From: Stenotrophomonas sp. NA06056 | GTDB lineage: Bacteria > Pseudomonadota > Gammaproteobacteria > Xanthomonadales > Xanthomonadaceae | Direction of reading: 5' to 3' | Assembly (NCBI RefSeq): GCF_013364355.1 | Contig: NZ_CP054931.1 | Span: 2,170,001 to 2,234,000, forward strand | DNA: 64,000 bases | Part shown: piece by piece, positions 36,364-45,542 of the stretch | Numbering within the stretch: the first letter of the stretch is position 1 | Layout of the letters: the number at the start of each line of letters is the position of its first letter | Program-made: the position numbers and the translations under genes | The notes under the pieces: model-generated | What the model saw: the letters and a program-made list of their open reading frames with translations, nothing else | Database searches by the model: none | What the model was told of the DNA's origin: nothing

Positions 36364-37104
36364 ATGGATAGACTCAGCCTCATTGGACTTTTCCTCGCCC
36401 TGGCCTCACTGGTCGGTGGCAGCATCCTCAAGGGCGCCGGCCTGGCGTCGTTGTGGTCGCCTGCGGCGTTTGTGATCGTGATCGTGGGTACCGTGGCGGC
36501 CATCCTGCTGCATACCGCGCCGGCGGTGTTCAAGCATGCGTTCAAGATCGTGCGCTGGGTCGTGCGGCCGCCGCACAGCGACCGTCGCGAACTGATCCAG
36601 CAGATCGTGGAATGGAGCAACATCGCCCGCCGCCAGGGCCTGCTGGGCCTGGAATCGCAGGTGGAAGCGCAGCGTGATCCGTTCCTGCGCAAGGGTCTGC
36701 AACTGCTGGTGGACGGCGTGGAACCCGAATCGATCCGGCACATGCTGGAAATCGAACTGGGCAGCCAGGAACACCAGGACCAGGCCGGCGCCAAGGTATT
36801 TGAAGCCATGGGCATCTATGCGCCCACGCTGGGCATCATCGGCGCCGTGCTGGGCCTGATCGCGGTGATGAAGAACCTGGCCGACCCCAGCAAGCTGGGC
36901 CACGGCATCGCCGCTGCGTTCACCGCCACCATCTACGGCATCGCCTCGGCCAACCTGCTGTTCCTGCCAATCGCGGCCAAGCTGAAGGGCGTGATCGCCC
37001 ACAACTCGCGCGACCGCGAAATGGTGATCGAAGGCCTGATCTCGATCGCCCAGGGCGAGAACCCGCGCAACATCGAAACCAACCTCTCCGGCTTCCTGCA
37101 CTGA
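36364..37104 (+). CDS. motC: MotC (MotA-type) flagellar stator protein
   Basis: 246 residues from ATG 36364 (MDRLSLIGLFLALASLVGG), which matches the start of MotC/PomA-type proteins; a GTG frame extension to 36325 would run through the promoter and is rejected. Four membrane segments (about 3-24, 30-50, 150-172, 182-205), with a cytoplasmic loop between segments 2 and 3 that contacts FliG. With MotD it forms the proton channel that drives rotation. It is followed one base later by motD. Confidence 0.93.
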   Translation: MDRLSLIGLFLALASLVGGSILKGAGLASLWSPAAFVIVIVGTVAAILLHTAPAVFKHAFKIVRWVVRPPHSDRRELIQQIVEWSNIARRQGLLGLESQVEAQRDPFLRKGLQLLVDGVEPESIRHMLEIELGSQEHQDQAGAKVFEAMGIYAPTLGIIGAVLGLIAVMKNLADPSKLGHGIAAAFTATIYGIASANLLFLPIAAKLKGVIAHNSRDREMVIEGLISIAQGENPRNIETNLSGFLH

Positions 37105-37105
37105 C

Positions 37106-38119
37106 ATGGCCCGCCGCAAGCACCACGAAGAGCACGCCAACCACGAAGCATGGGCGATACCCTATGCCGACCTGATGACGCTGCTGCTCGCCTTCTTCGT
37201 GGTCATGTACGCCATCTCCTCGGTCAACGAGGGCAAGTACCGGATCATGGCCGACGCCCTCACCGATGCCTTCGGTGGTGCACCGCGTACCATCAACCCC
37301 GTGCAGGTCGGCAACAAGCAGGTACAGGGCGGCGGCTGGGACAGCCCGTCGGTGATCAAATCGGGCACCAAGATCGGGCCCTCCGCCCCGGCGCCGTCGC
37401 ACGACCCCACCCTGCTGCCGGCGATGGCCTCGCAGATGCGCATGCCGGTGTCGGTACACAACCAGGAGCAGATCGCGCGTGCCGAGCGCCAGCTCAACAG
37501 CATCGCCGACCGCCTGACTGCTGCACTGGCGCCACTGATCGACCGCGGCATGATCAGCGTGCGCCGCACCGAACTGTGGATCGAAGTCGAGATCAACAGC
37601 GACATTCTGTTCCCGACCGGCTCGGCAGCGCTGGATGTGCATGCCCGCGACACCCTGGCCAGCCTGGCCGGCGTGCTGCGCGACGTACCCAACAGCGTGC
37701 GCGTTGAAGGCCACACCGACAACGTGCCGATCGCCACCGCCACCTTCCCGTCCAACTGGGAACTGTCGGCCGGGCGCGCGGCCAGCGTGGTGCATCTGTT
37801 TGCCGACCAGGGGCTGCAGCCGTCGCGGCTGGCGATGGTCGGCTATGGTCAGTTCCGCCCACGCGAAGAGAACGACAGCGCGCAGGGCCGCAATCGCAAC
37901 CGGCGGGTGATGGTCATCATCCTGGCCGACACCAGTCATTCGGTGGACCCGCTGGGCGAACGCCTGAACGCAGCCACCAGCGCCACCCGAGGCGCCAGCG
38001 AACAGGCCGCCGCCGCGCCGGCCAGCACCCCCACTTCCCCCATCGCACCGGTGCAGTTGCCACCGGTGCCGGCTGGCAGCCGTGTCGGCGCCGCCGTTCC
38101 CCCGGCAATGAAGGAGTAA
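37106..38119 (+). CDS. motD: MotD (MotB-type) flagellar stator protein
   Basis: 337 residues. One membrane segment (about 16-38, WAIPYADLMTLLLAFFVVMYA) carries the proton-accepting D22; a plug-like helix and linker follow. The OmpA-like peptidoglycan-binding domain (about 155-270) contains VEGHTDNVPI and NWELSAGRAASVV. The last 60 residues are Ala/Pro/Ser-rich. Its pairing with MotC suggests the MotCD stator; a second MotAB set, if present, is outside the window. Confidence 0.94.
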   Translation: MARRKHHEEHANHEAWAIPYADLMTLLLAFFVVMYAISSVNEGKYRIMADALTDAFGGAPRTINPVQVGNKQVQGGGWDSPSVIKSGTKIGPSAPAPSHDPTLLPAMASQMRMPVSVHNQEQIARAERQLNSIADRLTAALAPLIDRGMISVRRTELWIEVEINSDILFPTGSAALDVHARDTLASLAGVLRDVPNSVRVEGHTDNVPIATATFPSNWELSAGRAASVVHLFADQGLQPSRLAMVGYGQFRPREENDSAQGRNRNRRVMVIILADTSHSVDPLGERLNAATSATRGASEQAAAAPASTPTSPIAPVQLPPVPAGSRVGAAVPPAMKE

Positions 38120-38123
38120 TCCG

Positions 38124-38906
38124 ATGCGCATCTGGGCAGTCGCCAACCAGAAGGGCGGAGTCGGCAAGACCACCACCACCCTCGCCCTCGGTCGCGGCCT
38201 GGCCGCGCTCGGCCACCGCGTTCTGCTGATCGATCTCGATCCGCATGCCTCGTTGACCCGCGCCTTCGGCGTTCCGATCGAGCCGGCACCGGCCGGCGTG
38301 CTGGAACTGTTCGGCGCCCCCCCAGCCGACCTGTCCACGCTCAGCCACGCCAGCACCACCGGCGGGCTCGACTACGTGTGCGCGCAGGCCTCGCTGGCCA
38401 CGCTGGAGCGACGCAGCGCCAACCAGCCGGGCCTCGGCCTGGCACTGCAGAACGCCCTCGCCCGCCACCAGGGCCAGCACGACTACATCCTGCTGGACTG
38501 CGCACCAACGCTGGGCCTGCTGATGATCAACGCGCTGGCCGCGGCTGATCGCCTGATCATCCCCACCCAGGCCGAGCCATTGGCTTTGCATGGCCTGGAT
38601 GGCATGGTCCGGACCGGCGAGATGGTCGAGCGTTCGCGCCGCCGCCCGCTGCCGATCTCGATCCTGCCGACGTTGTTCGACCGCCGCACCCGTACCGGCA
38701 ACGAATCGCTGCGCGCGATGCAGGACCGTCACGCAAGCCGCGTCTGGGAAGATGCGATTCCGATCGACACCCGCATCAGCAACGCGGCCGGCCTGACCCT
38801 GCCCAGCATCGGCGAGGACTACCCCGGACGTGGACTGGCGGCCTATCGGCGCGCGTTGAACTGGATCCTCGGTGAGGACGCACGCGCCCTGGAGCAGGCG
38901 GCATGA
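38124..38906 (+). CDS. parC: ParC, ParA-type ATPase for polar chemotaxis arrays
   Basis: 260 residues. Deviant Walker A NQKGGVGKTTTTLALGRGLA (about 8-27), then LLIDLDPHASLTRAFG and YILLDCAPTLGLL. It belongs to the ParA/Soj family, and its place directly before a CheW-domain protein and after motCD is that of ParC in Pseudomonas and Vibrio, which directs chemotaxis arrays to the pole. No parB or parS was seen, which argues against plasmid or chromosome partition. GGAG precedes the ATG; ATGA overlaps parP. Confidence 0.88.
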   Translation: MRIWAVANQKGGVGKTTTTLALGRGLAALGHRVLLIDLDPHASLTRAFGVPIEPAPAGVLELFGAPPADLSTLSHASTTGGLDYVCAQASLATLERRSANQPGLGLALQNALARHQGQHDYILLDCAPTLGLLMINALAAADRLIIPTQAEPLALHGLDGMVRTGEMVERSRRRPLPISILPTLFDRRTRTGNESLRAMQDRHASRVWEDAIPIDTRISNAAGLTLPSIGEDYPGRGLAAYRRALNWILGEDARALEQAA

Positions 38907-40000
38907 ACACCACCGGCATGCTGGACGACTACCTGGACGAACTGCTCGGCGACATTGCCGTCGCACCGGTTGCCAGCGATGCCGCACCGCGCCCGGCGAG
39001 CGCGGCGGCTGACGCCGAGCGTGAGCCGACCTGGGATGATCTGCCGGCTGAAGTGATCTACGAAACCGACACCCTCGCAGCCGCACCGGCCAGCGACGAC
39101 GCGACCCTCGAGGCCGCCTTCGACGCCGCTGCCACACCGGCCGCCGATGCAGAACGCGAGCCCACCTGGGACGATCTGCCCGCTGAAGTGGTCTACGAAA
39201 CCGATACCGTCGCGGTCGCCAGCCCTGTCGCACCGCCTGGGCCGGAACCCACCTGGGATGACCTGCCGGACGAAGTGATCTACGAAACCGACGCTGCCGA
39301 CAGCCTTGCGCACACCGACAGCCCCGGACTGCAGGCCGCGTTCGAGGCCGCCGCCGACGGCGAGGTGGTTCCCGCCTTGGCCCCGCCGGCAGTGACCAAG
39401 GTTGCAGCACGCCCCGAGCCGGCACCGATGCCGTCGATGGCCCGTGTCGCCGTCGCGCCGCCGCCACGGGTCGCAGTGGACACCCCATCCAGCAACCGCC
39501 CTGGAACCTGGCAGGAGCTGCAGGCGCAGGCGCACCAGCCCGCCAGCAGCCCGCATCCGCAGAACCGTCGCGCCGGCGAACGTACGTCGCGTTGGCTGCG
39601 CCTGCGTTGCGGCACCCAGGCCTACGCGCTGGAACTGCTGAAGGTGCAGGAAGTGGTGCTGCCGGTGCCGTTGCTGCCCTTGCGCGGTACCGCCCCGGAA
39701 ATGCTTGGCATCATGAACCTGCGTGGCCAGGTGGTGCCGGTGATGGATCTCGGCCTGCATCTGGGCGCGGCCTCCGCCGAGGATGACGCGCAGACCCGCA
39801 TCGTCGTGCTCGAAGAGAACGGCGAGACCCTGGGCCTGCGTGTGTCGGCCGTGGAGGACGTCGCCAACCTGACTGACTCGCAGATCGAACCGCCCGATAC
39901 CGCGCGTATCTGTCAGATCTCCAATGAACTGTTCCGCGGCGTGGCCCGCATCAGCCAGCGGCCGATGATCCTGCTCGACGCCACGCAACTGTTGGGGTGA
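38903..40000 (+). CDS. parP: ParP, CheW-domain partner of ParC
   Basis: 365 residues. The N-terminal part has three copies of EPTWDDLPAEVIYETD (about 41-57, 86-102, 115-130, the second with VVYETD, the third with LPDEVIYETD), the first two spaced 45 residues apart and alternating with EAAFDAA-like segments; this is followed by a disordered Pro/Ala linker (about 150-225). The C-terminal CheW-like domain (about 228-362) has YALELLKVQEVVLP and LGIMNLRGQVVPVMDLG. In Vibrio and Pseudomonas ParP ties CheA to ParC at the pole. The triple repeat is probably the ParC- or array-binding region. Confidence 0.87.
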   Translation: MNTTGMLDDYLDELLGDIAVAPVASDAAPRPASAAADAEREPTWDDLPAEVIYETDTLAAAPASDDATLEAAFDAAATPAADAEREPTWDDLPAEVVYETDTVAVASPVAPPGPEPTWDDLPDEVIYETDAADSLAHTDSPGLQAAFEAAADGEVVPALAPPAVTKVAARPEPAPMPSMARVAVAPPPRVAVDTPSSNRPGTWQELQAQAHQPASSPHPQNRRAGERTSRWLRLRCGTQAYALELLKVQEVVLPVPLLPLRGTAPEMLGIMNLRGQVVPVMDLGLHLGAASAEDDAQTRIVVLEENGETLGLRVSAVEDVANLTDSQIEPPDTARICQISNELFRGVARISQRPMILLDATQLLG

Positions 40001-40021
40001 ATCGGCGCTCCGCGCCGATTC
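39999..40021 (+). terminator. Hairpin at the end of parP
   Basis: GAATCGGCGC (39999-40008) pairs perfectly with GCGCCGATTC (40012-40021) over a 3-base loop. It starts within the parP stop codon and ends 6 bases before the next sigma-28 promoter. No T run. Confidence 0.65.
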
Positions 40022-40027
40022 CGACCC

Positions 40028-40054
40028 TAAAGAACCGCCCTGCGGTGCCGTTAT
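40028..40054 (+). promoter_or_regulatory. Sigma-28 promoter of the STAS-cheY-cheA operon
   Basis: TAAA (40028-40031), 15 bases, GCCGTTAT (40047-40054): the same two elements as the flagellin promoter. The predicted leader is about 25 nt, with GGAG before ATG 40085. Confidence 0.85.
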
Positions 40055-40084
40055 GAATGCTGGAACCGTTTGTCCGGAGCAACG

Positions 40085-40393
40085 ATGAGCACTGTCGAAC
40101 TGGGTGAGGATCTCGGCATCGAGAGCAGCACCGAGCTCAAGAACCGCCTTTCGCCCTTGGTGGCGGAAGCAGGCGAGCTGACCCTGGATGCAAGCCAGGT
40201 CGGTCGCATCCACACCGCCAGCGTGCAGGTGCTGTGTGCCTTCGTGCAGGCCCGCCGCGAGGCAGGCCTGGGCACCGGCTTCCACGGTTGCACTGCAACC
40301 TTCCGTGACGCTGCACGCCTGTTGGGCGTCACCCAGGCCCTGGGCCTGGACGTACCCCATGACAACCTGAAATCTGTGGAGAACGCTGCATGA
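40085..40393 (+). CDS. STAS-domain protein in the second cheA operon
   Basis: 102 residues from ATG 40085, preferred over the earlier TTG at 40070 because GGAG lies 6 bases before it. One STAS domain with the LTLDASQVGRIHTASVQVLCAF strand-helix, where Thr-Ala-Ser occupies the position of the phospho-Ser of anti-anti-sigma proteins. Small STAS proteins of this kind occur next to cheY and cheA in Xanthomonadaceae; the exact role is unknown. ATGA overlaps the next cheY. Confidence 0.8.
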   Translation: MSTVELGEDLGIESSTELKNRLSPLVAEAGELTLDASQVGRIHTASVQVLCAFVQARREAGLGTGFHGCTATFRDAARLLGVTQALGLDVPHDNLKSVENAA

Positions 40394-40755
40394 GCGCACG
40401 TATCTTGGTGGTGGACGATTCGGCGTCGATGCGCCAGATGGTTTCCTTCGCCCTCACCTCGGCCGGTTTTGCCGTCGAAGAAGCTGAAGACGGCGCTGTC
40501 GCGCTCGGACGTGCCAAGGGCCAGCGCTTCAATGCGGTGGTCACCGACGTCAACATGCCGAACATGGACGGCATCGCGCTGATCCGCGAGCTGCGCCAGC
40601 TGCCCGACTACAAGTTCACGCCGATGCTGATGCTGACCACCGAATCGGCCGCGGACAAGAAGTCCGAAGGCAAGGCCGCCGGCGCCACCGGCTGGCTGGT
40701 CAAGCCGTTCAATCCCGAACAGCTGGTCGCCACCGTGCAGAAAGTGCTGGGCTGA
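40390..40755 (+). CDS. CheY-type response regulator 2
   Basis: 121 residues, single receiver: VVDDSASMRQMVSFAL, acceptor D53 in VVTDVNMPNMDG, Thr in LMLTTES, Lys in GWLVKPF. It resembles CheY proteins encoded with non-motor or second CheA sets, which often act as phosphate sinks or in adaptation. Between the STAS gene and cheA2. Confidence 0.93.
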   Translation: MSARILVVDDSASMRQMVSFALTSAGFAVEEAEDGAVALGRAKGQRFNAVVTDVNMPNMDGIALIRELRQLPDYKFTPMLMLTTESAADKKSEGKAAGATGWLVKPFNPEQLVATVQKVLG

Positions 40756-40800
40756 TCGCCCCGCACTGCTCCCCTTCTTCGCTTCCGGATCGCCACTGCC

Positions 40801-42780
40801 ATGAGCATGGACCTGCAACGCTTCCACGCCACTTTCTTCGAGGAGAGCCGCGAAGGCCTCGACGCCATGGAGGCTGGCCTGCTGGCCCTGGAATCGGGGC
40901 AACAGGATGCGGAGATCATCAACTCGGTGTTCCGTGCCGCCCACTCCATCAAGGGTGGTGCCGGCACGTTCGGCTTCGATGCCATCGCCGGGCTGACCCA
41001 CGTGCTGGAGACGCTGCTGGATGAGCTGCGTGCTGGCAAGCGCGCACTGGAGGGCAACGCCGTCGATGCGATGCTGTCGTCGGTGGACGTGCTGCGTGCG
41101 CTGTTGCGCGAGGCCGAACACGGCCAGCCCGCCGATCCCGCAGCCGTTGCCGCGGTGAAGGCGCGCCTGGAATCAGTGCTGTCTGGTCAAGCGCCTGCCG
41201 CTGCCGCACCTGTCGCCGCCAGCAAGGCCGACGACACGCCGGAAGCCTGGCAGATCGGCTTCACCCCGGCACCGTCGCTGTTCATGAGCGGCAACGACCC
41301 GCTGCGCATCATCCGCGAGCTGGAACACCTGGGGTCGCTGCAGGTGGCCGCACGCATGGATCGCCTGCCCGGCTTTGCCCAGCTTGACCCGCTCGAAGCC
41401 CACCTTGCGTGGGACCTGGGCCTGGTCGGCAAGGTGCCGCGCAGCAAGATCGAAGACACCTTCGCCTGGGTGCTGGACGACTGCGAACTGGATATCCGTC
41501 CGGCCGCGCCGCCGAGCCTGGCCACGCAGGCACCAGCTGCCGCACCGGTGGCTGCCGCCGCGCCTGCCACTGCAGCACCGGCTGCCGGTACCGGCGCCAG
41601 CCAGGAAGCGGAAACCTCCATCCGCGTCAGTGTCGACAAGGTCGATGCGTTGATCAACCTGGTGGGTGAGCTGGTCATCACCCAGGCCATGCTCAAGCAG
41701 GTCTCTCACGCGCTGGACCCGGTCCATGCCGAGAGCCTGTTCGCAGGCCTGGATCAGCTTGAACGCAATACCCGCGACCTGCAGGAAGCCGTGATCGGCG
41801 TGCGCATGCTGCCGGTCGATGCGGTGTTCCGCCGCTTCCCGCGCCTGGTCCGCGACCTGTCCGGCCGCCTCGGCAAGCACGTGCGGCTGCGCACGATCGG
41901 TGAGGGCACCGAGCTGGACAAGGGTCTGATCGAGAAGATCGCCGATCCACTGGTGCACCTGGTCCGCAACTCCATCGACCACGGCCTGGAAATGCCGGAC
42001 GTGCGTCGCGAGGCCGGCAAGGACGAAACCGGCACGATCACCCTGGCAGCCTCGCACCAGGGCGGTCATATCGTCATCGAAGTCAGCGACGACGGCCGCG
42101 GCCTGAACCGCGAGAAGATCCTGGCCAAGGCGCACGAACGCGGCCTGGCCGTGCCGGACAACCCGACCGATTCGCAGGTCTGGGACCTGATCTTCCAGCC
42201 CGGCTTCTCCACTGCTGATGCGGTCACCGACCTGTCCGGCCGTGGCGTGGGCATGGACGTGGTCCGCCGCAACATCCAGGCGCTCGGTGGCGAGGTGCAG
42301 ATTGAAAGTGGCCTCGGCACCGGCACCCGTACGCTGATCCGGCTGCCATTGACCCTGGCCATCCTCGACGGCATGACCGTGGCGGTGGCCGGCGAAACCC
42401 TGATCCTGCCGCTGGCCTACGTGCTTGAAGCGCTGCAGCCGCAGCCGGACGACATCCGCAGCATGGCCGGCGAAGGCCGCGTGTTGCGCGTGCGTGGTGA
42501 ATACCTGCCGATCCTGTCGCTGAGCGAATACTACGGCTACGGGCAGCGTGCACCCGGCAGTGAATCGCTGGTGGTCGTGGTTGAAGGCGATGGCCAGAAG
42601 ATCGCGCTGGAAGTGGACGAACTGGTCGGCCAGCAGCAGGTCGTGGTGAAGAACATCGAGAACAACTATCGCCGCATCGGCGGCGTCTCCGGCGCCACCA
42701 TCCTCGGTGACGGCCGCGTCGCCCTGATCGTCGACATCGGCGGCCTGGTGCGTTCACTGCGGGTGCCGCAGGCCGCCTGA
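40801..42780 (+). CDS. CheA, chemotaxis histidine kinase 2
   Basis: 659 residues. Hpt with acceptor H48 (AAHSIKGGAGTF), a divergent middle domain (about 140-240) that may bind CheY, dimerisation (about 275-340), ATPase (about 340-525; HLVRNSIDHG, DDGRGLN, GRGVGMDVV) and CheW-like domain (about 530-659). It differs from the CheA at 34399 in its linker and lacks the FliM-like peptides. With cheW, cheR, cheD and cheB downstream it probably forms the receptor-linked core of this region. A classic terminator follows. Confidence 0.94.
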   Translation: MSMDLQRFHATFFEESREGLDAMEAGLLALESGQQDAEIINSVFRAAHSIKGGAGTFGFDAIAGLTHVLETLLDELRAGKRALEGNAVDAMLSSVDVLRALLREAEHGQPADPAAVAAVKARLESVLSGQAPAAAAPVAASKADDTPEAWQIGFTPAPSLFMSGNDPLRIIRELEHLGSLQVAARMDRLPGFAQLDPLEAHLAWDLGLVGKVPRSKIEDTFAWVLDDCELDIRPAAPPSLATQAPAAAPVAAAAPATAAPAAGTGASQEAETSIRVSVDKVDALINLVGELVITQAMLKQVSHALDPVHAESLFAGLDQLERNTRDLQEAVIGVRMLPVDAVFRRFPRLVRDLSGRLGKHVRLRTIGEGTELDKGLIEKIADPLVHLVRNSIDHGLEMPDVRREAGKDETGTITLAASHQGGHIVIEVSDDGRGLNREKILAKAHERGLAVPDNPTDSQVWDLIFQPGFSTADAVTDLSGRGVGMDVVRRNIQALGGEVQIESGLGTGTRTLIRLPLTLAILDGMTVAVAGETLILPLAYVLEALQPQPDDIRSMAGEGRVLRVRGEYLPILSLSEYYGYGQRAPGSESLVVVVEGDGQKIALEVDELVGQQQVVVKNIENNYRRIGGVSGATILGDGRVALIVDIGGLVRSLRVPQAA

Positions 42781-42803
42781 GCCACTGCATGCGCTGTGCC
42801 TGA

Positions 42804-42832
42804 CCGCCGCCCTTCGGGGCGGCGGTTTTCGT
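42804..42832 (+). terminator. Rho-independent terminator after cheA2
   Basis: A 9-bp stem (CCGCCGCCC, 42804-42812, with 42817-42825) capped by a TTCG tetraloop and followed by TTTTCGTTT. Confidence 0.95.
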
Positions 42833-42888
42833 TTGCGCGGGTGCACAGCGACCTTCCCGCCCGGGCCCGGCAGGGCGGCGCGGCGCAC

Positions 42889-43025
42889 TGTGAACTCCGT
42901 CAACGCACTCTGTGAACTCCATCGTCCGCATGGTTTCGCCTGAAACCACGATGTCGATGCGAAAACCGTGTCATAGCGCGCTTTCCGTTGCATCACCCTA
43001 CGCCATCGAATGTGACACAGGTCCA
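42889..43025 (+). promoter_or_regulatory. Three TGTGA half-sites upstream of the first chemoreceptor
   Basis: CTGTGAACTCC occurs at 42888 and again at 42910 (22 bases apart, two helical turns), and TGTGACACAGG at 43011, abutting the sigma-28 -35 element. The second halves match TCACA only poorly. They resemble CRP/Clp sites, and the first two share their sequence with the better site before motC. The rest of the gap 42833-43164 shows nothing else. Confidence 0.4.
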
Positions 43026-43052
43026 TAAAGTCCGTCGCACAGGCGCCGCTAT
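43026..43052 (+). promoter_or_regulatory. Sigma-28 promoter of the first chemoreceptor
   Basis: TAAA (43026-43029), 15 bases, GCCGCTAT (43045-43052). The leader would be about 105 nt. Confidence 0.85.
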
Positions 43053-43164
43053 TTCGACATGACGGCAGTCACCGAACCCCCACCCGGCACGACCGTTCCC
43101 TCCTGCAACGACCTTTTGCCTGCGGTTTCGCCGCCGGCATTCTGCCCACCTTGGAGCACCCTGC

Positions 43165-45411
43165 ATGAAGTGGTTCCACGATCTGCCCATCGCCCGCAAG
43201 CTGGCTGTGGGATTCACCCTGACCACCCTGATGACCGTCGTGCTGGGTGCCTTCGCCCTGGTCCGCCTGTCCGAAGCCAACGCGCAGCTCAGCGCGATGG
43301 CGTCCAACGATATTCCGTCGGTGCAGTACCTCGGCGAAGTGCGTTCGCAGCTGGGTGAATTCCGCACCTACGAACTGGCCCAGCTGAGCATGCTGGACCA
43401 GCCGGAGAAGGTGGCCGACTACAACAAGCGCATGAACGACACCGCCAAGGTGGTGCGCGAACAGCTGGCGGCCTACGCCGCGCTTCCGGCCGGGGCCAAG
43501 GAGCGCGCGCTGTACCAGGCCGTGCAGGCCGACGTCGATGGCTACTTCGCCGCCAATACCAAACTGCGCGAAGCCGCCACCGCCGGCGATGGCGAGGTGG
43601 CCCGGCAGATTTCCGACGACCAGTCACGCCCGCTGCGCCGCAAGGCCTTCGAAGACCTCAAGGCACTGGGCGCCTACAGCAGCTCGCTGATGCAGGGCAA
43701 GATCGACGACGCCAACGCAACCCACCGCAACAGCATGCTGGCCATCATCGCCGCCATCGTACTGCTGGTCGTGGTCGCCGCTACCCTGGCCGTGGTCATC
43801 TCGCGCGCCGTGGTCGGCCCGCTGGGCAAGGCTGTGCATGCCATCCAGGCCGTCGCCCGCGGCGATCTCAGCGTCACCACCCAGGCCACTGGCAAGGATG
43901 AAGCGGGGCGCATGCTGGCAGCCACCGCCGAGATGACCGCGATGCTGCGTCGCTTCTCCGAGCAGACCCAGCTGATGGCACAGATGCATGCCGGCCCCGA
44001 TATCAGCCACCGCATCCCGGAAGACTTCCCGGGTGTCTATGGCCAGCTCGCCGGCGGCATCAACACGGTGATCTTCGAACACCTCGATGCGATCCGCGAT
44101 GCCATCGACGTCCTCAACCAGTACGCCACCGGCAACCTCGCCCCAGACGCACGCCGGTTGCCGGGAAGCCGCGCGATCCTGCACGAATCGATGGATGCGG
44201 CCAAGGCCAGCCTGCTGGCGATCAACACGCAGATCCAGCAGTTGGCGTCGGCCGCTGCCGCCGGCGATTTCAGCCAGCGCGGCGACGCCCAGCGCTTCGA
44301 TCACGATTTCCGCCTGATGATCGAGCAGCTGAACAGCATGATGCAGGTCGCCGACGGCAACCTGGGCCAGCTGTCGCAGCTGCTGCAGGCCATCGCCGCA
44401 GGCGACCTGACCGCACGCATGGACGGCCAGTTCCACGGCGTGTTCGCCCGCATGCGCGATGATGCCAACACCACGGTCACCCAGCTGACCCAGATCGTGA
44501 GCCAGATCCAGGCCAGCACCTCGAGCATCACCCTGGCCGCAGGCGAAATCGCCTCGGGCAACAGCGACCTGTCGCGCCGGACCGAACAGCAGGCTGCGAA
44601 CCTGGAAGAAACCGCCGCTTCGATGGAGGAGCTGACCTCGACCGTGCGCCAGAACGCCGAGCATGCGCGCCAAGCCAACCAGCTCGCCATCGGCGCACAT
44701 GGGGTGGCCTCGCAGGGTGGCGAAGTGGTCGGTCAGGTGGTCACCACCATGTCGGCCATCGAAGCGTCCTCGAAGAAGATCGCCGAGATCATCTCGGTCA
44801 TCGACGGCATCGCCTTCCAGACCAACATCCTGGCGCTGAACGCCGCGGTCGAAGCCGCCCGCGCCGGTGAACAGGGCCGCGGTTTCGCCGTTGTCGCCAG
44901 CGAAGTGCGCACCCTCGCCCAGCGCTCGGCCGCCGCCGCCAAGGAGATCAAGGGCCTGATCGACGAATCGGTCGGCAAGGTTGCCGAAGGCTCCAGCCTG
45001 GTCCATCAGGCCGGCAGCACCATGGGCGAGATCGTCGCCTCGGTGCAGCGCGTCACCGACATCATGGCCGAGATTTCTGCCGCCTCGCAGGAACAGTCCG
45101 CCGGCATCGAGCAGGTCAACCAGACCGTGGTGCAGATGGACGAAACCACCCAGCAGAACGCCGCGCTGGTGGAAGAAGCCACGGCTGCAGCGCGGGCGAT
45201 GGAAGACCAGGCCGTGCAGCTGGGCGAAGCGGTTGCACGCTTCCGCCTGGCCGCACCCAGCGCAGGCAGTGCGATGCCGCGCGCAGCGATGACCACCGCA
45301 AGCAGCACCTCGCGCAAAGCGGCGCCCGCACCCACCGCCACGCCATCGCGCGCGCGCAAGCCTGTTGCGCAGCCGGTGCTGGCCGGCGACGGCGACTGGC
45401 AGGAGTTCTGA
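43165..45411 (+). CDS. Methyl-accepting chemotaxis protein 1 (four-helix-bundle sensor)
   Basis: 748 residues. Membrane segments at about 12-33 and 192-213 enclose a periplasmic helical sensor of about 155 residues, 4HB type. HAMP (about 215-265) is followed by further HAMP-like repeats (two GDxxxR-type units, [15 protein letters not shown] and [11 protein letters not shown]). The signalling domain (about 440-700) has the hairpin tip [37 protein letters not shown]. It ends GDWQEF, an analogue of the NWETF pentapeptide that binds CheR and CheB. GGAG precedes ATG 43165. The ligand is unknown. Confidence 0.93.
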   Translation: MKWFHDLPIARKLAVGFTLTTLMTVVLGAFALVRLSEANAQLSAMASNDIPSVQYLGEVRSQLGEFRTYELAQLSMLDQPEKVADYNKRMNDTAKVVREQLAAYAALPAGAKERALYQAVQADVDGYFAANTKLREAATAGDGEVARQISDDQSRPLRRKAFEDLKALGAYSSSLMQGKIDDANATHRNSMLAIIAAIVLLVVVAATLAVVISRAVVGPLGKAVHAIQAVARGDLSVTTQATGKDEAGRMLAATAEMTAMLRRFSEQTQLMAQMHAGPDISHRIPEDFPGVYGQLAGGINTVIFEHLDAIRDAIDVLNQYATGNLAPDARRLPGSRAILHESMDAAKASLLAINTQIQQLASAAAAGDFSQRGDAQRFDHDFRLMIEQLNSMMQVADGNLGQLSQLLQAIAAGDLTARMDGQFHGVFARMRDDANTTVTQLTQIVSQIQASTSSITLAAGEIASGNSDLSRRTEQQAANLEETAASMEELTSTVRQNAEHARQANQLAIGAHGVASQGGEVVGQVVTTMSAIEASSKKIAEIISVIDGIAFQTNILALNAAVEAARAGEQGRGFAVVASEVRTLAQRSAAAAKEIKGLIDESVGKVAEGSSLVHQAGSTMGEIVASVQRVTDIMAEISAASQEQSAGIEQVNQTVVQMDETTQQNAALVEEATAAARAMEDQAVQLGEAVARFRLAAPSAGSAMPRAAMTTASSTSRKAAPAPTATPSRARKPVAQPVLAGDGDWQEF

Positions 45412-45420
45412 TCGCAGCAC

Positions 45421-45443
45421 CGGGGTGGCGCCACGCCACCCCG
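45421..45443 (+). terminator. Hairpin after the first chemoreceptor
   Basis: CGGGGTGGCG (45421-45430) pairs perfectly with CGCCACCCCG (45434-45443); no T run. A single CCGGGCCATGCCCGG palindrome follows at about 45463-45477. Confidence 0.7.
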
Positions 45444-45542
45444 TCATCAGACAGGGAGTGCCGGGCCATGCCCGGCCCCAGCGTCGCGCTTGCCTGGCGG
45501 CGCCCGCCATGGCACAACGGGGCAATCGAGCACGTTCGGTGC

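Noticed and set aside
38124..38906. Chromosome or plasmid partition locus
   Set aside because: No parB or parS-like repeats adjoin the ParA-type gene, and the next gene has a CheW domain; the ParC/ParP chemotaxis-array role is the better reading.
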